Below the pieces are notes generated by a model. The model worked only from the letters and a program-made list of their open reading frames with translations, was not told the DNA's origin and ran no database searches. Below, one piece after another: positions 27,864 to 36,807 of a DNA stretch of 47,852 bases. The position numbers were made by a program, and so were the translations under genes. Source of the stretch: Rhizobium sullae (GTDB lineage Bacteria; Pseudomonadota; Alphaproteobacteria; Rhizobiales; Rhizobiaceae); contig NZ_FWER01000017.1 in assembly GCF_900169785.1 (NCBI RefSeq), positions 11,195 through 59,046 on the forward strand. The letters are read 5' to 3'. The number at the start of each line of letters is the position of its first letter. The stretch's first letter is position 1.

Positions 27864-28976
27864 ATGACCACGACAATCGGCGCTGACGAGCGCGTTAAAC
27901 ACACGTCAACTCTCCGCCGGGCGCTCGTCCGTCCCGAGCTTGGAGCCATGGGCGGCACCATCGCGGTGTTCGCATTCTTCATCATCCTTGCCGGCAACAC
28001 GCAGATGTTCGCCTTGGACGGGATCATGAACTGGAGCACCGTTTCGGCGCAATTCGTCGTCCTCGCTGTCGGCGTCTCGCTGCTGATGATCACCGGCGAG
28101 TTCGATCTCTCGCTAGGTTCGATGGTCGGCTTCTCCGGCATGATGTTCGGTCTGCTAGCTGTCTATGTTGGCTTGCCTGCGTGGGCGGCCATCGGCGTCA
28201 CCGTACTAGCTTGCGGTCTGATCGGGGCGATCAATGGCCTGCTGGTCATTCGGACCGGACTGCCTTCGTTTATCGTCACGCTGGCCTTCATGTTCATTTT
28301 GCGCGGCTTGACGATCTGGAGCGCGATCACCTTCAATAAGCAGCCGGTCGTGTCGGGGATTGCCGATATCTCCGCAGGTGATCCCGTAGCCTGGCTTTTT
28401 GGCGGCAAGGCACTCGGAGCGCTGTTCGCATGGCTCGGAGAGCAGGGGCTGATCGCGACCTATACCCGCGGCACCCGCCTCGGGCAGCCGATCGTTGACG
28501 GCATTCCGATGTTGATGATTTGGGCTATCGTCATGGTGATCGTCGGTCAGTGGGTGCTAACAAGGACCAGGTTCGGCAACTGGATCTACGCGTCCGGCGG
28601 CGACCCGCAGGCTGCGCGTTATATCGGCGTACCTGTCGCCCGCGTGAAGGTGGCGATGTTCATCGTTGCGGCGTTGTGCGCCATGCTCTTGGGAATTTCC
28701 CAGGCGGTGGAGTTCGGCTCGGCCGCATCCGATCGGGGCATGATGAAGGAATTCGAGGCGATCATTTGCGTGGTCATTGGGGGCGCCTTGCTGACGGGCG
28801 GATATGGCTCCGTCGTTGGCGCCGCGCTGGGGGCCGTTATCTTCGGCGTCGTGCAGCAGGGTCTGTTCTTCACGAATGTCGAGAGTTCCCTGTTCCGGGT
28901 ATTCCTCGGATCGATCCTCCTCGCCGCCGTTATCGCCAACACTTACATCCGCCGCGCGATCACCGGAGAGCGATGA
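27864..28976 (+). CDS. CUT2 sugar ABC transporter permease (RbsC type)
   Basis: Inner-membrane permease of 370 aa with about 10 membrane segments, slightly longer than RbsC (321 aa). The family motif VGVSLLMITGEFDLSLGSM is present, as are TGLPSFIVTLAFMFILRGL and the coupling segment GGDPQAARYIGVPVARVK. An insertion around residues 165-215 (GGKALGALFAWLGEQ...) is typical of fructose/rhizopine-type permeases. Its stop overlaps the ATPase start by 4 nt (ATGA). It follows the binding-protein gene after a hairpin. Confidence 0.92.
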   Translation: MTTTIGADERVKHTSTLRRALVRPELGAMGGTIAVFAFFIILAGNTQMFALDGIMNWSTVSAQFVVLAVGVSLLMITGEFDLSLGSMVGFSGMMFGLLAVYVGLPAWAAIGVTVLACGLIGAINGLLVIRTGLPSFIVTLAFMFILRGLTIWSAITFNKQPVVSGIADISAGDPVAWLFGGKALGALFAWLGEQGLIATYTRGTRLGQPIVDGIPMLMIWAIVMVIVGQWVLTRTRFGNWIYASGGDPQAARYIGVPVARVKVAMFIVAALCAMLLGISQAVEFGSAASDRGMMKEFEAIICVVIGGALLTGGYGSVVGAALGAVIFGVVQQGLFFTNVESSLFRVFLGSILLAAVIANTYIRRAITGER

Positions 28977-29755
28977 TGTCCGCACCAATTCTTGAAATGA
29001 CCGATATCCAGAAGCACTTCGGTCACATTATTGCCCTCTCGGGCGTGTCCTTCGATGTCAAGGCAGGCGAGTGTCACTGCCTGCTCGGCGACAATGGCGC
29101 GGGCAAGTCGACGTTCATCAAGACGATGTCCGGTGTACATGCTCCCACGCACGGCGAGATGAAAATCCAAGGCGAGCCGGTCCACTTCACCAGCCCCCGG
29201 GCGGCGCTGGCGGCGGGAATCGCAACGGTCTACCAGGACCTGGCAATGATCCCGCTGATGAGCGTGAGCCGCAACTTCTGGCTTGGCCGTGAACCCGAAA
29301 CCGGCTTTCGCCCTTTCAAACGGATCGACTTCAAGAAGGCCGATACAATCACGTTCGAACAGATGCGCGAAATGGGCATCAACCTGCGTGAGCCCGGACA
29401 AGCCGTCGGGACGCTCTCGGGCGGCGAGCGCCAGACGGTGGCAATCGCTCGCGCGGTCTATTTCGGCGCCAAGGTTCTCATTTTGGATGAGCCGACATCC
29501 GCCCTGGGCGTGCGTCAGACGGCCAATGTCCTGTCGACCATCGACCGTGTGCGGAAGAAGGGGGTAGGGGTGGTGTTCATCACCCACAACGTCCGACATG
29601 CCCTTGCTGTCGGCGATCGCTTTACCGTCCTCAATCGTGGCAAGACCCTCGGCACGGCCGATCGCGGCCATATTTCCTCCGAGGAGCTTCAAAGCCTGAT
29701 GGCAGGCGGGCAGGAGCTCGCCGAACTCGAAGCCTCGCTCGGAAAGACGGTGTAG
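28973..29755 (+). CDS. CUT2 sugar ABC transporter ATPase, single-cassette (FrcA-like)
   Basis: 260-aa ATPase with one ABC cassette rather than the double cassette of RbsA/MglA, as in FrcA of S. meliloti. Seen: Walker A GDNGAGKST (39-47), Q-loop VYQDLAMIP, signature LSGGE (148-152), Walker B LILDEP (169-174) and the H-loop VFITHNV. Two start codons (28973, 28976) follow GGAGAG; the longer frame upstream lies inside the permease and is not real. Overlap with the permease stop indicates coupled translation. After it, 29756-29948 contains no recognised feature. Confidence 0.92.
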   Translation: MMSAPILEMTDIQKHFGHIIALSGVSFDVKAGECHCLLGDNGAGKSTFIKTMSGVHAPTHGEMKIQGEPVHFTSPRAALAAGIATVYQDLAMIPLMSVSRNFWLGREPETGFRPFKRIDFKKADTITFEQMREMGINLREPGQAVGTLSGGERQTVAIARAVYFGAKVLILDEPTSALGVRQTANVLSTIDRVRKKGVGVVFITHNVRHALAVGDRFTVLNRGKTLGTADRGHISSEELQSLMAGGQELAELEASLGKTV

Positions 29756-29948
29756 CGTTTCCGATCGAAATGCCCGACCGAGGGAAAAACACCATACGGT
29801 TGAGGCATAGCTGGCGAGGTGGATGACATCGCTCGTCACCTCGTCGAGGGTGCAGTTCAACAAGGTTTGACCGCCCCCCCGAACATTTGCGGGTTTTTGG
29901 AAGGGATAACCGTCAGTGGCGCCGCTTCCGTCATTCAGGGAGAAGGAA

Positions 29949-31040
29949 ATGACCTACGCGATCGGCGAAAGTGCTGAATTTGGTATCGCCTGCCTGGGCA
30001 TCACGCACCCGCACACCTCGGGACGCGTGAAGGCATTTCAGCGCATGCCCGGAGCTCGGCTGATGGGAGCGTACGACGAAAGTCCGCTGCTCACCCCCTT
30101 CGTCGACGCTCTCGGGCTGGAAGCCAGAACAAAGGAAGCGATCCTCGCCGATCCCGGCGTCCACGCGGTCCTCGTGCATCCCAAGAGCCACAGCATGGCC
30201 AACCTGACCATCGAGGCGCTTGAGGCCGGCAAGGCCGTGTTGTGCGAGAAGCCAGCGGGACGGGGGTCTGCCGATACCGCCCGGATCGTCGAGGCCGTTG
30301 AGCGGACGGGCGGACTGTTCCAGGTTGGTTACTGCTGGCGTTTTGCTCCTTCGGTGGACAAGATGCAGGAGGTTCTTTCGAGCGGCCGGCTCGGCAAGGT
30401 GCTGCAGGTGAGGGCGCATGCGGGCTGCTCGCACAATGAAGCCGCCACGCCGCACATTAACCAGCCCGGGGATATTGGTGGCGCGATGTTCGTTATTGCC
30501 TGCCACCTCATCGATCGGATTCTGCTCCACTTCGGCGTGCCCCAAAGCGTGAACGCGCGGATTACGAAATTCGCATCGGCTTTCGGGAGCAACTCCCGCG
30601 AGGACGCCGGCGGTGCGATCCTCAATTACGCCGACAAGCTCGTCACCGTCGACTTCATGTCGTGGGATCCTCTGTCCTGGACCGAAAGTTGGGATCTGTC
30701 GGCATATGGAACGGAGGGCATCATGCACTCTTGTCCCTTGCCCTCGTCCTACAAGATCTATGACAGCGGCAGGAACGGGTTCCAGCAGGGTTGGACGGAG
30801 TGGCGTGAGACGAGCTTTCCGGAAATCTGGGCCACCAAGAAGACCGTGTACTCGCCGGAGATCGCAGAGATCGGCAACCCGATCTACTTCGACCGGGAGG
30901 CAGCAGCTTTCGTCGGGTCGCTGAGGTCTGGGTCGGCCTCGGCCGTTTCGGCGACACAGGCGCACAACGTGAACCACTTGCTCGAGGCCCTGTTCAAGTC
31001 GTCCGCTCTGTCCGGCGCCGAAGTGGAGGTCGCCGTCTGA
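29949..31040 (+). CDS. Gfo/Idh/MocA-family oxidoreductase
   Basis: NAD(P)-dependent sugar or cyclitol dehydrogenase, 363 aa. ATG 29949 follows GGGAGAAGGAA; the extra upstream codons are unlikely. The family's EKP motif is present (CEKPAG, EKP 100-102), as is the C-terminal mixed-sheet domain. The nucleotide loop is atypical: IACLGITHPHTSGR instead of GxGxxG, a GxxHxH variant seen in a subgroup of the family. It follows the sugar importer by 193 bp on the same strand and may oxidise the imported compound. Family members include inositol dehydrogenases and enzymes that oxidise glycosides to 3-keto forms. Confidence 0.87.
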   Translation: MTYAIGESAEFGIACLGITHPHTSGRVKAFQRMPGARLMGAYDESPLLTPFVDALGLEARTKEAILADPGVHAVLVHPKSHSMANLTIEALEAGKAVLCEKPAGRGSADTARIVEAVERTGGLFQVGYCWRFAPSVDKMQEVLSSGRLGKVLQVRAHAGCSHNEAATPHINQPGDIGGAMFVIACHLIDRILLHFGVPQSVNARITKFASAFGSNSREDAGGAILNYADKLVTVDFMSWDPLSWTESWDLSAYGTEGIMHSCPLPSSYKIYDSGRNGFQQGWTEWRETSFPEIWATKKTVYSPEIAEIGNPIYFDREAAAFVGSLRSGSASAVSATQAHNVNHLLEALFKSSALSGAEVEVAV

Positions 31041-31053
31041 GTCCAACAATTGT

Positions 31054-31082
31054 CAAGCCCGGGGTCTTCGGCATCGGGCTTG
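31054..31082 (+). terminator. Hairpin after the Gfo/Idh/MocA gene
   Basis: CAAGCCCG (31054-31061) pairs with CGGGCTTG (31075-31082) across a 13-nt loop, 13 nt after the stop codon. A T-run is absent; moderate candidate terminator. Confidence 0.45.
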
Positions 31083-31528
31083 TGTGGTGCACCAGGCGTG
31101 GCGCGGAGCGCCGTGATCGGCGCTGCCTTCTCATCATCGATTTCGTGCCATTCGCGAGCGCAAAGTCGAAAGGGGAAGCCACATTCGACTTCGTTTTGAA
31201 ACCTTTCCAGCTCGCGTCCTCCCAGGCGCCTCAGCGAGGCAGCACCCTTCGACGGGCGTGCAGCCTCGCTCTTTTTTCCGGGGGCTTGAGCATCGTTCGA
31301 CAGGCTCTCCGCTGCTCCAAACTCGCAAGCAAGACTGACCGCACAGTCTCACCGGTCCGAAATTTGCACCTTTGATTTCTGGGCGGACAACTCTACCGAA
31401 AGCTGCTCGGCTCAATGTCTGGAAAGGCGAAAGAACTCGCGGAACAGCACCCGTACTTCGACCGTGTCAAAGGTACGAACCATGCGGGTATGCTGCAGAA
31501 GCAGCGGCACATCCCGGCGCCATTTCAC
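31083..31528. other. Gene-poor gap between convergent operons
   Basis: 446 bp without a gene I can name. A 38-codon minus-strand frame begins with GTG immediately after the alcohol dehydrogenase stop (31528 to 31412; VKWRRDVPLLLQHTRMVRTF...). The opposite strand has an ATG frame over the same bases (MSGKAKELAEQHPYFDRV...). Neither has a clear ribosome-binding site or family, and at most one can be real. The rest appears non-coding. Confidence 0.35.
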
Positions 31529-32599
31529 TTAGGCGTTCAGTTGCACCAGGATCTTCATCTTGTTGCCGGCCGGATCGAGGAGGGGTCTGAATCCCTTCTC
31601 GACGATATCGTCGACGGAGATCGTTTCGTCGATCAGGCGCTCTACAGGCAGGCGTCCGCTCTCGATCATCGAGTAGATCCTCGGCCAAAGCGTCGTCGGA
31701 TAACACAGTGACCCCTGCAGGCGGATGTCGCGGGTGATGACGTCGAATGGGGAGAACTCCACCTTGGCATTTGTGAGTCCAATAAGGACCACTGTCGCCT
31801 GCGGACGGACCGCCTTGATGCAATCGGTTATGGCGCGAGGGTTGCCTGCACACTCGATAGCGGCATCGAAGCCGAGGCCTTCGAACGTATTGTCGCGAGC
31901 AAACTGCGAAAGCGAAACTGCGAGTGGGTCCACTGTGACGACCGGGATACCGAGGTTCTCGATACGCTCTCGCCGGGTAGCGTTGGGTTCGCTGACGACG
32001 ATCTTGCCGGCGCCAGCGACGTGCGCCGCCATGACGGCGAGGGCGCCAATCGGGCCGCCGCCGGTGATCAGGATCGCGCCCCCAGGTTCCAGGCCGCTTC
32101 TGTCGATGGCCGTCACCGCAACCGCAGCAGGCTCGACCATTGCACCCTGTTCGTAGCTCAGCTCGTCCGGCATTTTCACCGTGGCGTAGGCCTTCATGAC
32201 CGCATAGTCGGCAAAGCCACCCCAGTTCCAGGTCAGGCCGGTGGCAGCGCCCCGCGTCCCCAGGAAATGCAGGCCGCGTACCCCGAAGTATCCGTCGGCT
32301 GGTCCCATGTGGGGCTGGATCGCAACGCGGTCGCCAGGATGCAAGTGTTTGACGTCTGCGCCGACAGCTTCGATCTCGCCGCTGAATTCATGCCCCAGGA
32401 TCGCCGGAATGGAGGCCCCGGAAAAGGCGTTCGGCACGTCCGAGATGAAATGTGGGCCATCGGCGAACTCATGCAGGTCGGTACCGCAGATGCCGCAGAA
32501 CTTGTTCCGAACGAGCACCTCGTCCGCTTGGAGCGCCATTGGCTTGTCGATATCTTCGACACGTACATCGCCTTTGGCATAGAAACGAGCTGCTTTCAT
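31529..32599 (-). CDS. Zinc-dependent medium-chain alcohol/polyol dehydrogenase
   Basis: 356-aa MDR-family dehydrogenase, closest in pattern to 2,3-butanediol/sorbitol dehydrogenases. Start ATG 32599 follows GGAGG; the much longer open frame lies in the MFS gene and is a shadow. Catalytic zinc ligands are visible: C38 (GICGTDLHEF) and H70-E71 (ILGHEFSGEI). The nucleotide motif is ITGGGPIGALA. The four-cysteine structural zinc lobe is missing: the region after GDRVAIQPH has no cysteine. It overlaps the upstream MFS gene by 4 nt (ATGA). In this cluster it may oxidise a ring hydroxyl of the substrate. Confidence 0.9.
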   Translation of the reverse strand: MKAARFYAKGDVRVEDIDKPMALQADEVLVRNKFCGICGTDLHEFADGPHFISDVPNAFSGASIPAILGHEFSGEIEAVGADVKHLHPGDRVAIQPHMGPADGYFGVRGLHFLGTRGAATGLTWNWGGFADYAVMKAYATVKMPDELSYEQGAMVEPAAVAVTAIDRSGLEPGGAILITGGGPIGALAVMAAHVAGAGKIVVSEPNATRRERIENLGIPVVTVDPLAVSLSQFARDNTFEGLGFDAAIECAGNPRAITDCIKAVRPQATVVLIGLTNAKVEFSPFDVITRDIRLQGSLCYPTTLWPRIYSMIESGRLPVERLIDETISVDDIVEKGFRPLLDPAGNKMKILVQLNA

Positions 32600-33816
32600 T
32601 TCGAGGTTCCTCCTACAATAGTGGTCGACCGCCTGGCCGTGGAAATCAAATGAAGCGTCAGCGCCGCGGCTGGGCCAGCAGCGCCGGCGACCGTCACGCC
32701 AAGCCAGCCCTGGGTCTCGAAGGCCCAGACGCCTATGCTCGCACCAAATGCGCCCCCGACAAAGAACACTGCCATAAACAGCCCGTTGAGACGGGCACGC
32801 TGTTCGGGGTGTGCAGCAAAGAGTTCGCGCTGGCTCATCACCAGGGAGACCGGCACGGCGCCGTCGAGCACGATTGCCCCAAGCGTCAGGACGATGACAC
32901 CGATTGCACCGCCGGATGCGCCGAATGCCACGATGACCCAGGCCAGAATCCCGACCGCGAGGGCGATCGTCGTACCGGGAATGATGAGTCCGCGATCGGC
33001 AATCTTGCCGGCAACGGGAGACATGGCGGCGCCGCTCGCTCCCGCGAGCGCGACGAGACTGACCTGCAAATGGTTCATCCCATAAGCCGCCCCGAACAAC
33101 AGCAAGGGTAGCGCGGTCCAGAAGAGCGTATAGGAGTAGAACATGAGGAACTGGTAGGCCGCGCGACGCTGCAATAGCCGGTTGTTCGTGGCCGCAGAGA
33201 ACAGGGATCGGATGATGCCGGCATAGCTTGTCGTACTGTCCGGCTTCCGAGGCGGCATGCGGCGCCAGATCGAAACGGCCGCGAGGACGCAGACAACCGC
33301 CGCCAGCCCAAAAACCGATCGCCATCCGAGCGCGCCGGCGATGAGCGCGGAGACGGGCCGGGACAACATTATGCCGGTCAGGATCCCTGCCATAACCCGC
33401 CCGACAACCACGCCTTGTCGCTGCGGGTCCGCCAGAGCCGCAGCGTAGGGCAGGAGAATTTGCACCGACACCGAACCAACGCCGAGCCCGATGGATGCCA
33501 GCAGAAAAACGAGGTGCGATTTCGTGACGGCCATTGTCACGGCCGCGATGAAGCCGACCGCCAGCACCGAAAGCGCCAGTCGGCGGTTTTCGAGGATGTC
33601 TCCGAGAGGGACGAGCAGCAGCAAGCCGCAGCAGTACCCCAGCTGGGTAAGGGTGACAATCAGGCCTGCCCGCTCGGGTGACACGCCCAGCGCAACGCCG
33701 ATTTCGCCGACCACAGGCTGCGCGAAATAGAGGTCGGCGACGATCGCGTCGCAGACGACCGCAACGATGAATTCGAGGCCGCCCGCAATTCGGGCGGCCG
33801 AACCAGAGGCGGTCAT
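32596..33816 (-). CDS. Major facilitator superfamily transporter
   Basis: Inner-membrane transporter of about 406 aa with 12 predicted helices. The start chosen is ATG 33816, one base after the SDR stop; ATG 33846 (overlapping the SDR gene) is an alternative, and both have weak ribosome-binding sites. The loop-2 motif VPLGDILENRRLAL is the MFS A-motif (GxLaDrxGrr) in altered form, and ADPQRQGVVVGRVMAGILTG resembles drug-efflux members (DHA1/YnfM-like). It could import an aromatic or export a toxic intermediate. It is co-transcribed with the SDR, maleylacetate reductase and alcohol dehydrogenase genes. Confidence 0.88.
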   Translation of the reverse strand: MTASGSAARIAGGLEFIVAVVCDAIVADLYFAQPVVGEIGVALGVSPERAGLIVTLTQLGYCCGLLLLVPLGDILENRRLALSVLAVGFIAAVTMAVTKSHLVFLLASIGLGVGSVSVQILLPYAAALADPQRQGVVVGRVMAGILTGIMLSRPVSALIAGALGWRSVFGLAAVVCVLAAVSIWRRMPPRKPDSTTSYAGIIRSLFSAATNNRLLQRRAAYQFLMFYSYTLFWTALPLLLFGAAYGMNHLQVSLVALAGASGAAMSPVAGKIADRGLIIPGTTIALAVGILAWVIVAFGASGGAIGVIVLTLGAIVLDGAVPVSLVMSQRELFAAHPEQRARLNGLFMAVFFVGGAFGASIGVWAFETQGWLGVTVAGAAGPAAALTLHLISTARRSTTIVGGTSK

Positions 33817-33817
33817 G

Positions 33818-34618
33818 TCAGACGATGGAGCGGACAGAACCGCCATCGACGCCCCAGACGGAGGACGTCACATAGGATGCCAGATCGGAGGCCAGGAACA
33901 CGATGACGTTGGCGACTTCTTCCGGAGTGCCAAGCCGCTGCAACGGCAGCTGGCGAAGCTTCATCTCATGTTCGACGGCGGCATGCGGTTCCATCTTGTG
34001 ATACTTGCCCATGGTCTCGGCGAACCCGCCGGGCTTGTCCCAGAAGGGCGACCAGATGGGACCGGGCGCCACTGCGTTGACGCGGATCTTGGGTGCTTCT
34101 GCGCGAGCCAACGCCTTGGTCAGGGCGAGAATCGCAGCCTTGGAAACAGAGTAGTCAACGGGAACCGGTTCGGGCTGGCGGGCGAGATCCGAAGCGTTGT
34201 TGATGATCACGCCACCATTTTCGCGGAGGATCGGCAGCGCCTTCCGGATTGCCCGAACGTAGCTCATGAAGTTGAGCGACAGGGTCGACTGCCAGGCATC
34301 ATCGTCGACGTCGTCGAAGCTACGAACCGCGCCGGCGCCGACATTGTTGACGAGTATGTCAACATGGCCGTCGAGCGCCTCCAAAAGCTCGCTCATGCCG
34401 CCATCGACGCCATTCGCGGTCGAGAGATCCGCCTCCGCGGTTATCGCCGCGCCATCATGCTGCCGTACCAGTCCGGCCACTTCGTCGAGGCCTTTGGCGT
34501 CGATATCGAGAAGGCCAACAATCGCGCCCTCCTTGGCGAAGGCAAGAGCTGTAGCGCGCCCGATACCGTTGGCCGCCCCGGTGATTATGACCTTCTTGCC
34601 GCTGAGCCCAGATTCCAT
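33818..34618 (-). CDS. Short-chain dehydrogenase/reductase (SDR), copy 1
   Basis: Classical NAD(P)-dependent SDR of 266 aa. Cofactor motif TGAANGIG (13-20), acidic D38/D40 after beta2 suggesting NAD preference, NNVGA (91-95), and the catalytic triad S143, Y156, K160 (YSVSK). ATG 34618 has AGGAGG 5 nt upstream. It sits 24 nt after the second SDR in the minus-strand catabolic operon. Possible role: oxidation or reduction of a ring hydroxyl or keto group before ring cleavage. Specificity cannot be read from sequence. Confidence 0.92.
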   Translation of the reverse strand: MESGLSGKKVIITGAANGIGRATALAFAKEGAIVGLLDIDAKGLDEVAGLVRQHDGAAITAEADLSTANGVDGGMSELLEALDGHVDILVNNVGAGAVRSFDDVDDDAWQSTLSLNFMSYVRAIRKALPILRENGGVIINNASDLARQPEPVPVDYSVSKAAILALTKALARAEAPKIRVNAVAPGPIWSPFWDKPGGFAETMGKYHKMEPHAAVEHEMKLRQLPLQRLGTPEEVANVIVFLASDLASYVTSSVWGVDGGSVRSIV

Positions 34619-34642
34619 TTTTTCCTCCTATAAAAATAGCTC

Positions 34643-35428
34643 TCAGACCGAGGCGCCTTCGGCGCCGGTCCGGAAGTCGAAGCCGGTGGTCAGCCCGCCG
34701 TCAGCAATGATGTCCGCGCCCAGCAACGCGGACGCCCCGTCGGACAGAAGGAAGAGAGCTGCACAGGCAACTTCCTCCGCCTCCAGGATCCGCCCTTGGG
34801 GCTGTCGGTTGGCCCGCGTCGCGACAAACTTCTCGGTGTCGGTCGCGCTTTCCGCGTGGCGCTTGAAAAGTCCTGCCATCATGGGACCGGGGCTCAACAC
34901 ATTGATGCGAACGCCCTTTCGGGCATGATCGAGAGCCGCCGTTCTTGCCAGTTGGCGAACAGCCGCCTTGGAGGCGTTGTAGATCGCGAGCTGCTGCTCG
35001 GCGAGGCTGGCATTGATCGACGCGACTGCGACGATGGATCCGCCGCCTGCCGCCTCCATGCGCGGGATGAGCGCCGCCATTCCGAGCGCCGTGCCGGTTA
35101 CGTTGACGGCCATCACCTTGTCGATGGTCGCCCGGCTGAAGCTGGGAACGGTGCCCACGTCGAGGATCGCCGCGCAGGACACAAGGCCCAGTGAGCCAGG
35201 GCCGGCGCTATCGATGGCCGAGGTCACGCGATCCCAGGTTTCGCTTTCGGCAATGGACGCGGTCACCTGCTGGTAGCCAGCCCGTCCTTCGAGCTCCGAT
35301 GTCGCGGTGTCGACCCCGACAACGCGGCAGCCCTGAGCCAGCAAGAGCCGTCCCACATCCAGTCCGAGGCCGGACGCCGTGCCGGTGACAACAACAGTAT
35401 CGGGAAGCGAGAATTGAATGGATGGCAT
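34643..35428 (-). CDS. Short-chain dehydrogenase/reductase (SDR), copy 2
   Basis: Second SDR, 261 aa. ATG 35428 follows GGAGTAAGG; upstream codons to 35560 are inside the next gene. Cofactor motif TGTASGLG (15-22), D40 after beta2, catalytic S137, Y150, K154 (YNASK). The usual NNAG is replaced by SCAA (84-87). That is distant from copy 1, so it is not a recent duplication. Two different SDRs plus an MDR and a Gfo/Idh/MocA enzyme give this region four potential polyol or quinone oxidoreductases. Confidence 0.9.
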   Translation of the reverse strand: MPSIQFSLPDTVVVTGTASGLGLDVGRLLLAQGCRVVGVDTATSELEGRAGYQQVTASIAESETWDRVTSAIDSAGPGSLGLVSCAAILDVGTVPSFSRATIDKVMAVNVTGTALGMAALIPRMEAAGGGSIVAVASINASLAEQQLAIYNASKAAVRQLARTAALDHARKGVRINVLSPGPMMAGLFKRHAESATDTEKFVATRANRQPQGRILEAEEVACAALFLLSDGASALLGADIIADGGLTTGFDFRTGAEGASV

Positions 35429-35432
35429 AACC

Positions 35433-36509
35433 TTACTCCATAACCGGGGGGGAGCCGGCCCAAGCCCGCTGAAGCAAGCGTTCCAACGGCTCACGTTCGA
35501 GCGGACGCGGGTTCCAGTAGGGATTGGAAAGGGCGATCGAGCAGGCTTCCGAAATGCCATCCTCCGGCATTCCGATATCCTTCAACGCTCTGCGCGCACC
35601 AACGGCGCCGGCGAGGTCGTAGAGCGCGAGGGCAGGGTTCTCGAAACCCAGGACGCCCCGAAGGCGCTCGATGACGTCGGGGATGGCCGATGCATTGTAG
35701 GCGAGGGCATGCGGTAAGACGATCGTGTGCGTCTCGGCATGGGGAAGATCGAAAGTACCGCCGAGTGTGTGACATAGCTTGTGGTGCAGCGACATGCCGA
35801 CCGCGCCGAGGCAAACGCCGGCAAGCCATGCGCCATACAGAGCCTTGCGTCGAGCGTCCGTGTTGCCTGGATCGAGGCTAATCGCCGGAAGCGCTCCAGC
35901 GAGAGCGGCGATCGACTCGCTCGCCATGAGGTCGATGATTGGGTTCTTATCCCTTGCGTAGAGAGCCTCAACGGCATGCGCGATTGCGTTGATGCCGCTC
36001 GTCCCTGAGAGCGATGCCGGCAGAGACATGGTCAGGTCAACGTCATAGATCACGACGTTCGGAAGGACCTTCGGCGTCGTGACGGTCTTCTTCACGCCAT
36101 CCGCTGTTTCGCCGAGGATCGGGGTCATTTCGGAACCGGCATATGTCGTCGGAATGACGATCTGCGGAAGACCGGTGCGCAACGCCAGCGCCTTGCCCAG
36201 ACCCGTGGTTGATCCACCGCCGGCGGCAAGGATCCCGTCAGCGCCAGTCTCCGCGGCGACCTTCATCGCTTCCTCTGTCACCGCGACAGGTGTGTGCATC
36301 GTCGCGCCGCTGAAGATACCGGCCGCCTTGTCTCCCAACCGGGAGGAGAGCGCCTCGGCCAGTTCCACCTGCTGGGGTGTGGACAGGACCAGCACTCGCT
36401 TGAGGTCAAGTCGTTCGACCTCGGACGGCAGGCTTTCGATCGTGCCTGTCCCGAAGACAACACGCGACGGGTTCGCGTTGTAGACAAAACGGTTCGGTAG
36501 GCTCTGCAT
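35433..36509 (-). CDS. Maleylacetate reductase
   Basis: Iron-containing alcohol dehydrogenase superfamily, 358 aa, the usual length for maleylacetate reductases (MacA/PcpE/GraC type). Seen: GGGSTTGLGKA (97-107), the MAR-typical TTYAGSEMTPILGET (121-135) and HHKLCHTLGGTFDLPHAETH. It reduces maleylacetate to 3-oxoadipate with NAD(P)H, the step after hydroxyquinol ring cleavage. ATG 36509 follows GGGAGTAAG; codons up to 36653 belong to the YCII gene. It is 4 nt downstream of the YCII gene. The matching dioxygenase is at 39351-40190 across the LysR gene. Confidence 0.93.
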   Translation of the reverse strand: MQSLPNRFVYNANPSRVVFGTGTIESLPSEVERLDLKRVLVLSTPQQVELAEALSSRLGDKAAGIFSGATMHTPVAVTEEAMKVAAETGADGILAAGGGSTTGLGKALALRTGLPQIVIPTTYAGSEMTPILGETADGVKKTVTTPKVLPNVVIYDVDLTMSLPASLSGTSGINAIAHAVEALYARDKNPIIDLMASESIAALAGALPAISLDPGNTDARRKALYGAWLAGVCLGAVGMSLHHKLCHTLGGTFDLPHAETHTIVLPHALAYNASAIPDVIERLRGVLGFENPALALYDLAGAVGARRALKDIGMPEDGISEACSIALSNPYWNPRPLEREPLERLLQRAWAGSPPVME

Positions 36510-36513
36510 CTTC

Positions 36514-36807
36514 TTACTCCCGGTTGTCGACACGCAGGCTGAATGGATGGATGGAAATTTCCTTCCAGACATTGGCCTGATTGAATGGGTCGGCCCTGTT
36601 GAAGGCTTCGACTTCTGCAACGCTCGAAGCATCAAAGACGAACAAGGAGCCAATCATTGTGGTCCTGTCGGGAGCGAGAAGAGGACCGGAGATCACGGTC
36701 TTAACGCTTCCCGCCGCAAGGTATGCCCGGTGCGCGGCATAGTTTTCGAGGCGCCGCTCGAGGGCGTCCGGAAAATCGACACAGTGAACGGCAACGTGCA
36801 TCGTCAT
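36514..36807 (-). CDS. YCII-related small protein
   Basis: 97-aa protein of the YCII/YciI family (ferredoxin-like alpha/beta barrel). It has the usual YAAHRAYLAAG, SGPLLAPD, SLFVFDASSVAEVEAFNRADPF and final WKEISIHPF blocks. ATG 36807 overlaps the preceding Dabb stop as ATGA; ATG 36801 is better spaced from GGGGGA and equally possible. YCII folds are related to muconolactone isomerase and 5-chloromuconolactone dehalogenase, so an isomerase or hydrolase role on a ring-cleavage lactone or diketone is plausible but unproven. Confidence 0.87.
   Translation of the reverse strand: MTMHVAVHCVDFPDALERRLENYAAHRAYLAAGSVKTVISGPLLAPDRTTMIGSLFVFDASSVAEVEAFNRADPFNQANVWKEISIHPFSLRVDNRE

Noticed and set aside
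28520..28972. 150-codon extension of the sugar ATPase frame
   Set aside because: Covers the permease gene; the ATPase homology begins at 28973 with a ribosome-binding site.
31415..31711. Plus-strand frame starting MSGKAKELAEQHPYFD
   Set aside because: The N-terminal part looks protein-like but most of the frame is antisense to the alcohol dehydrogenase, without a ribosome-binding site.
32600..33325. N-terminal extension of the alcohol dehydrogenase frame
   Set aside because: It lies entirely within the MFS gene; ATG 32599 has GGAGG and begins the typical MKAARFY dehydrogenase start.
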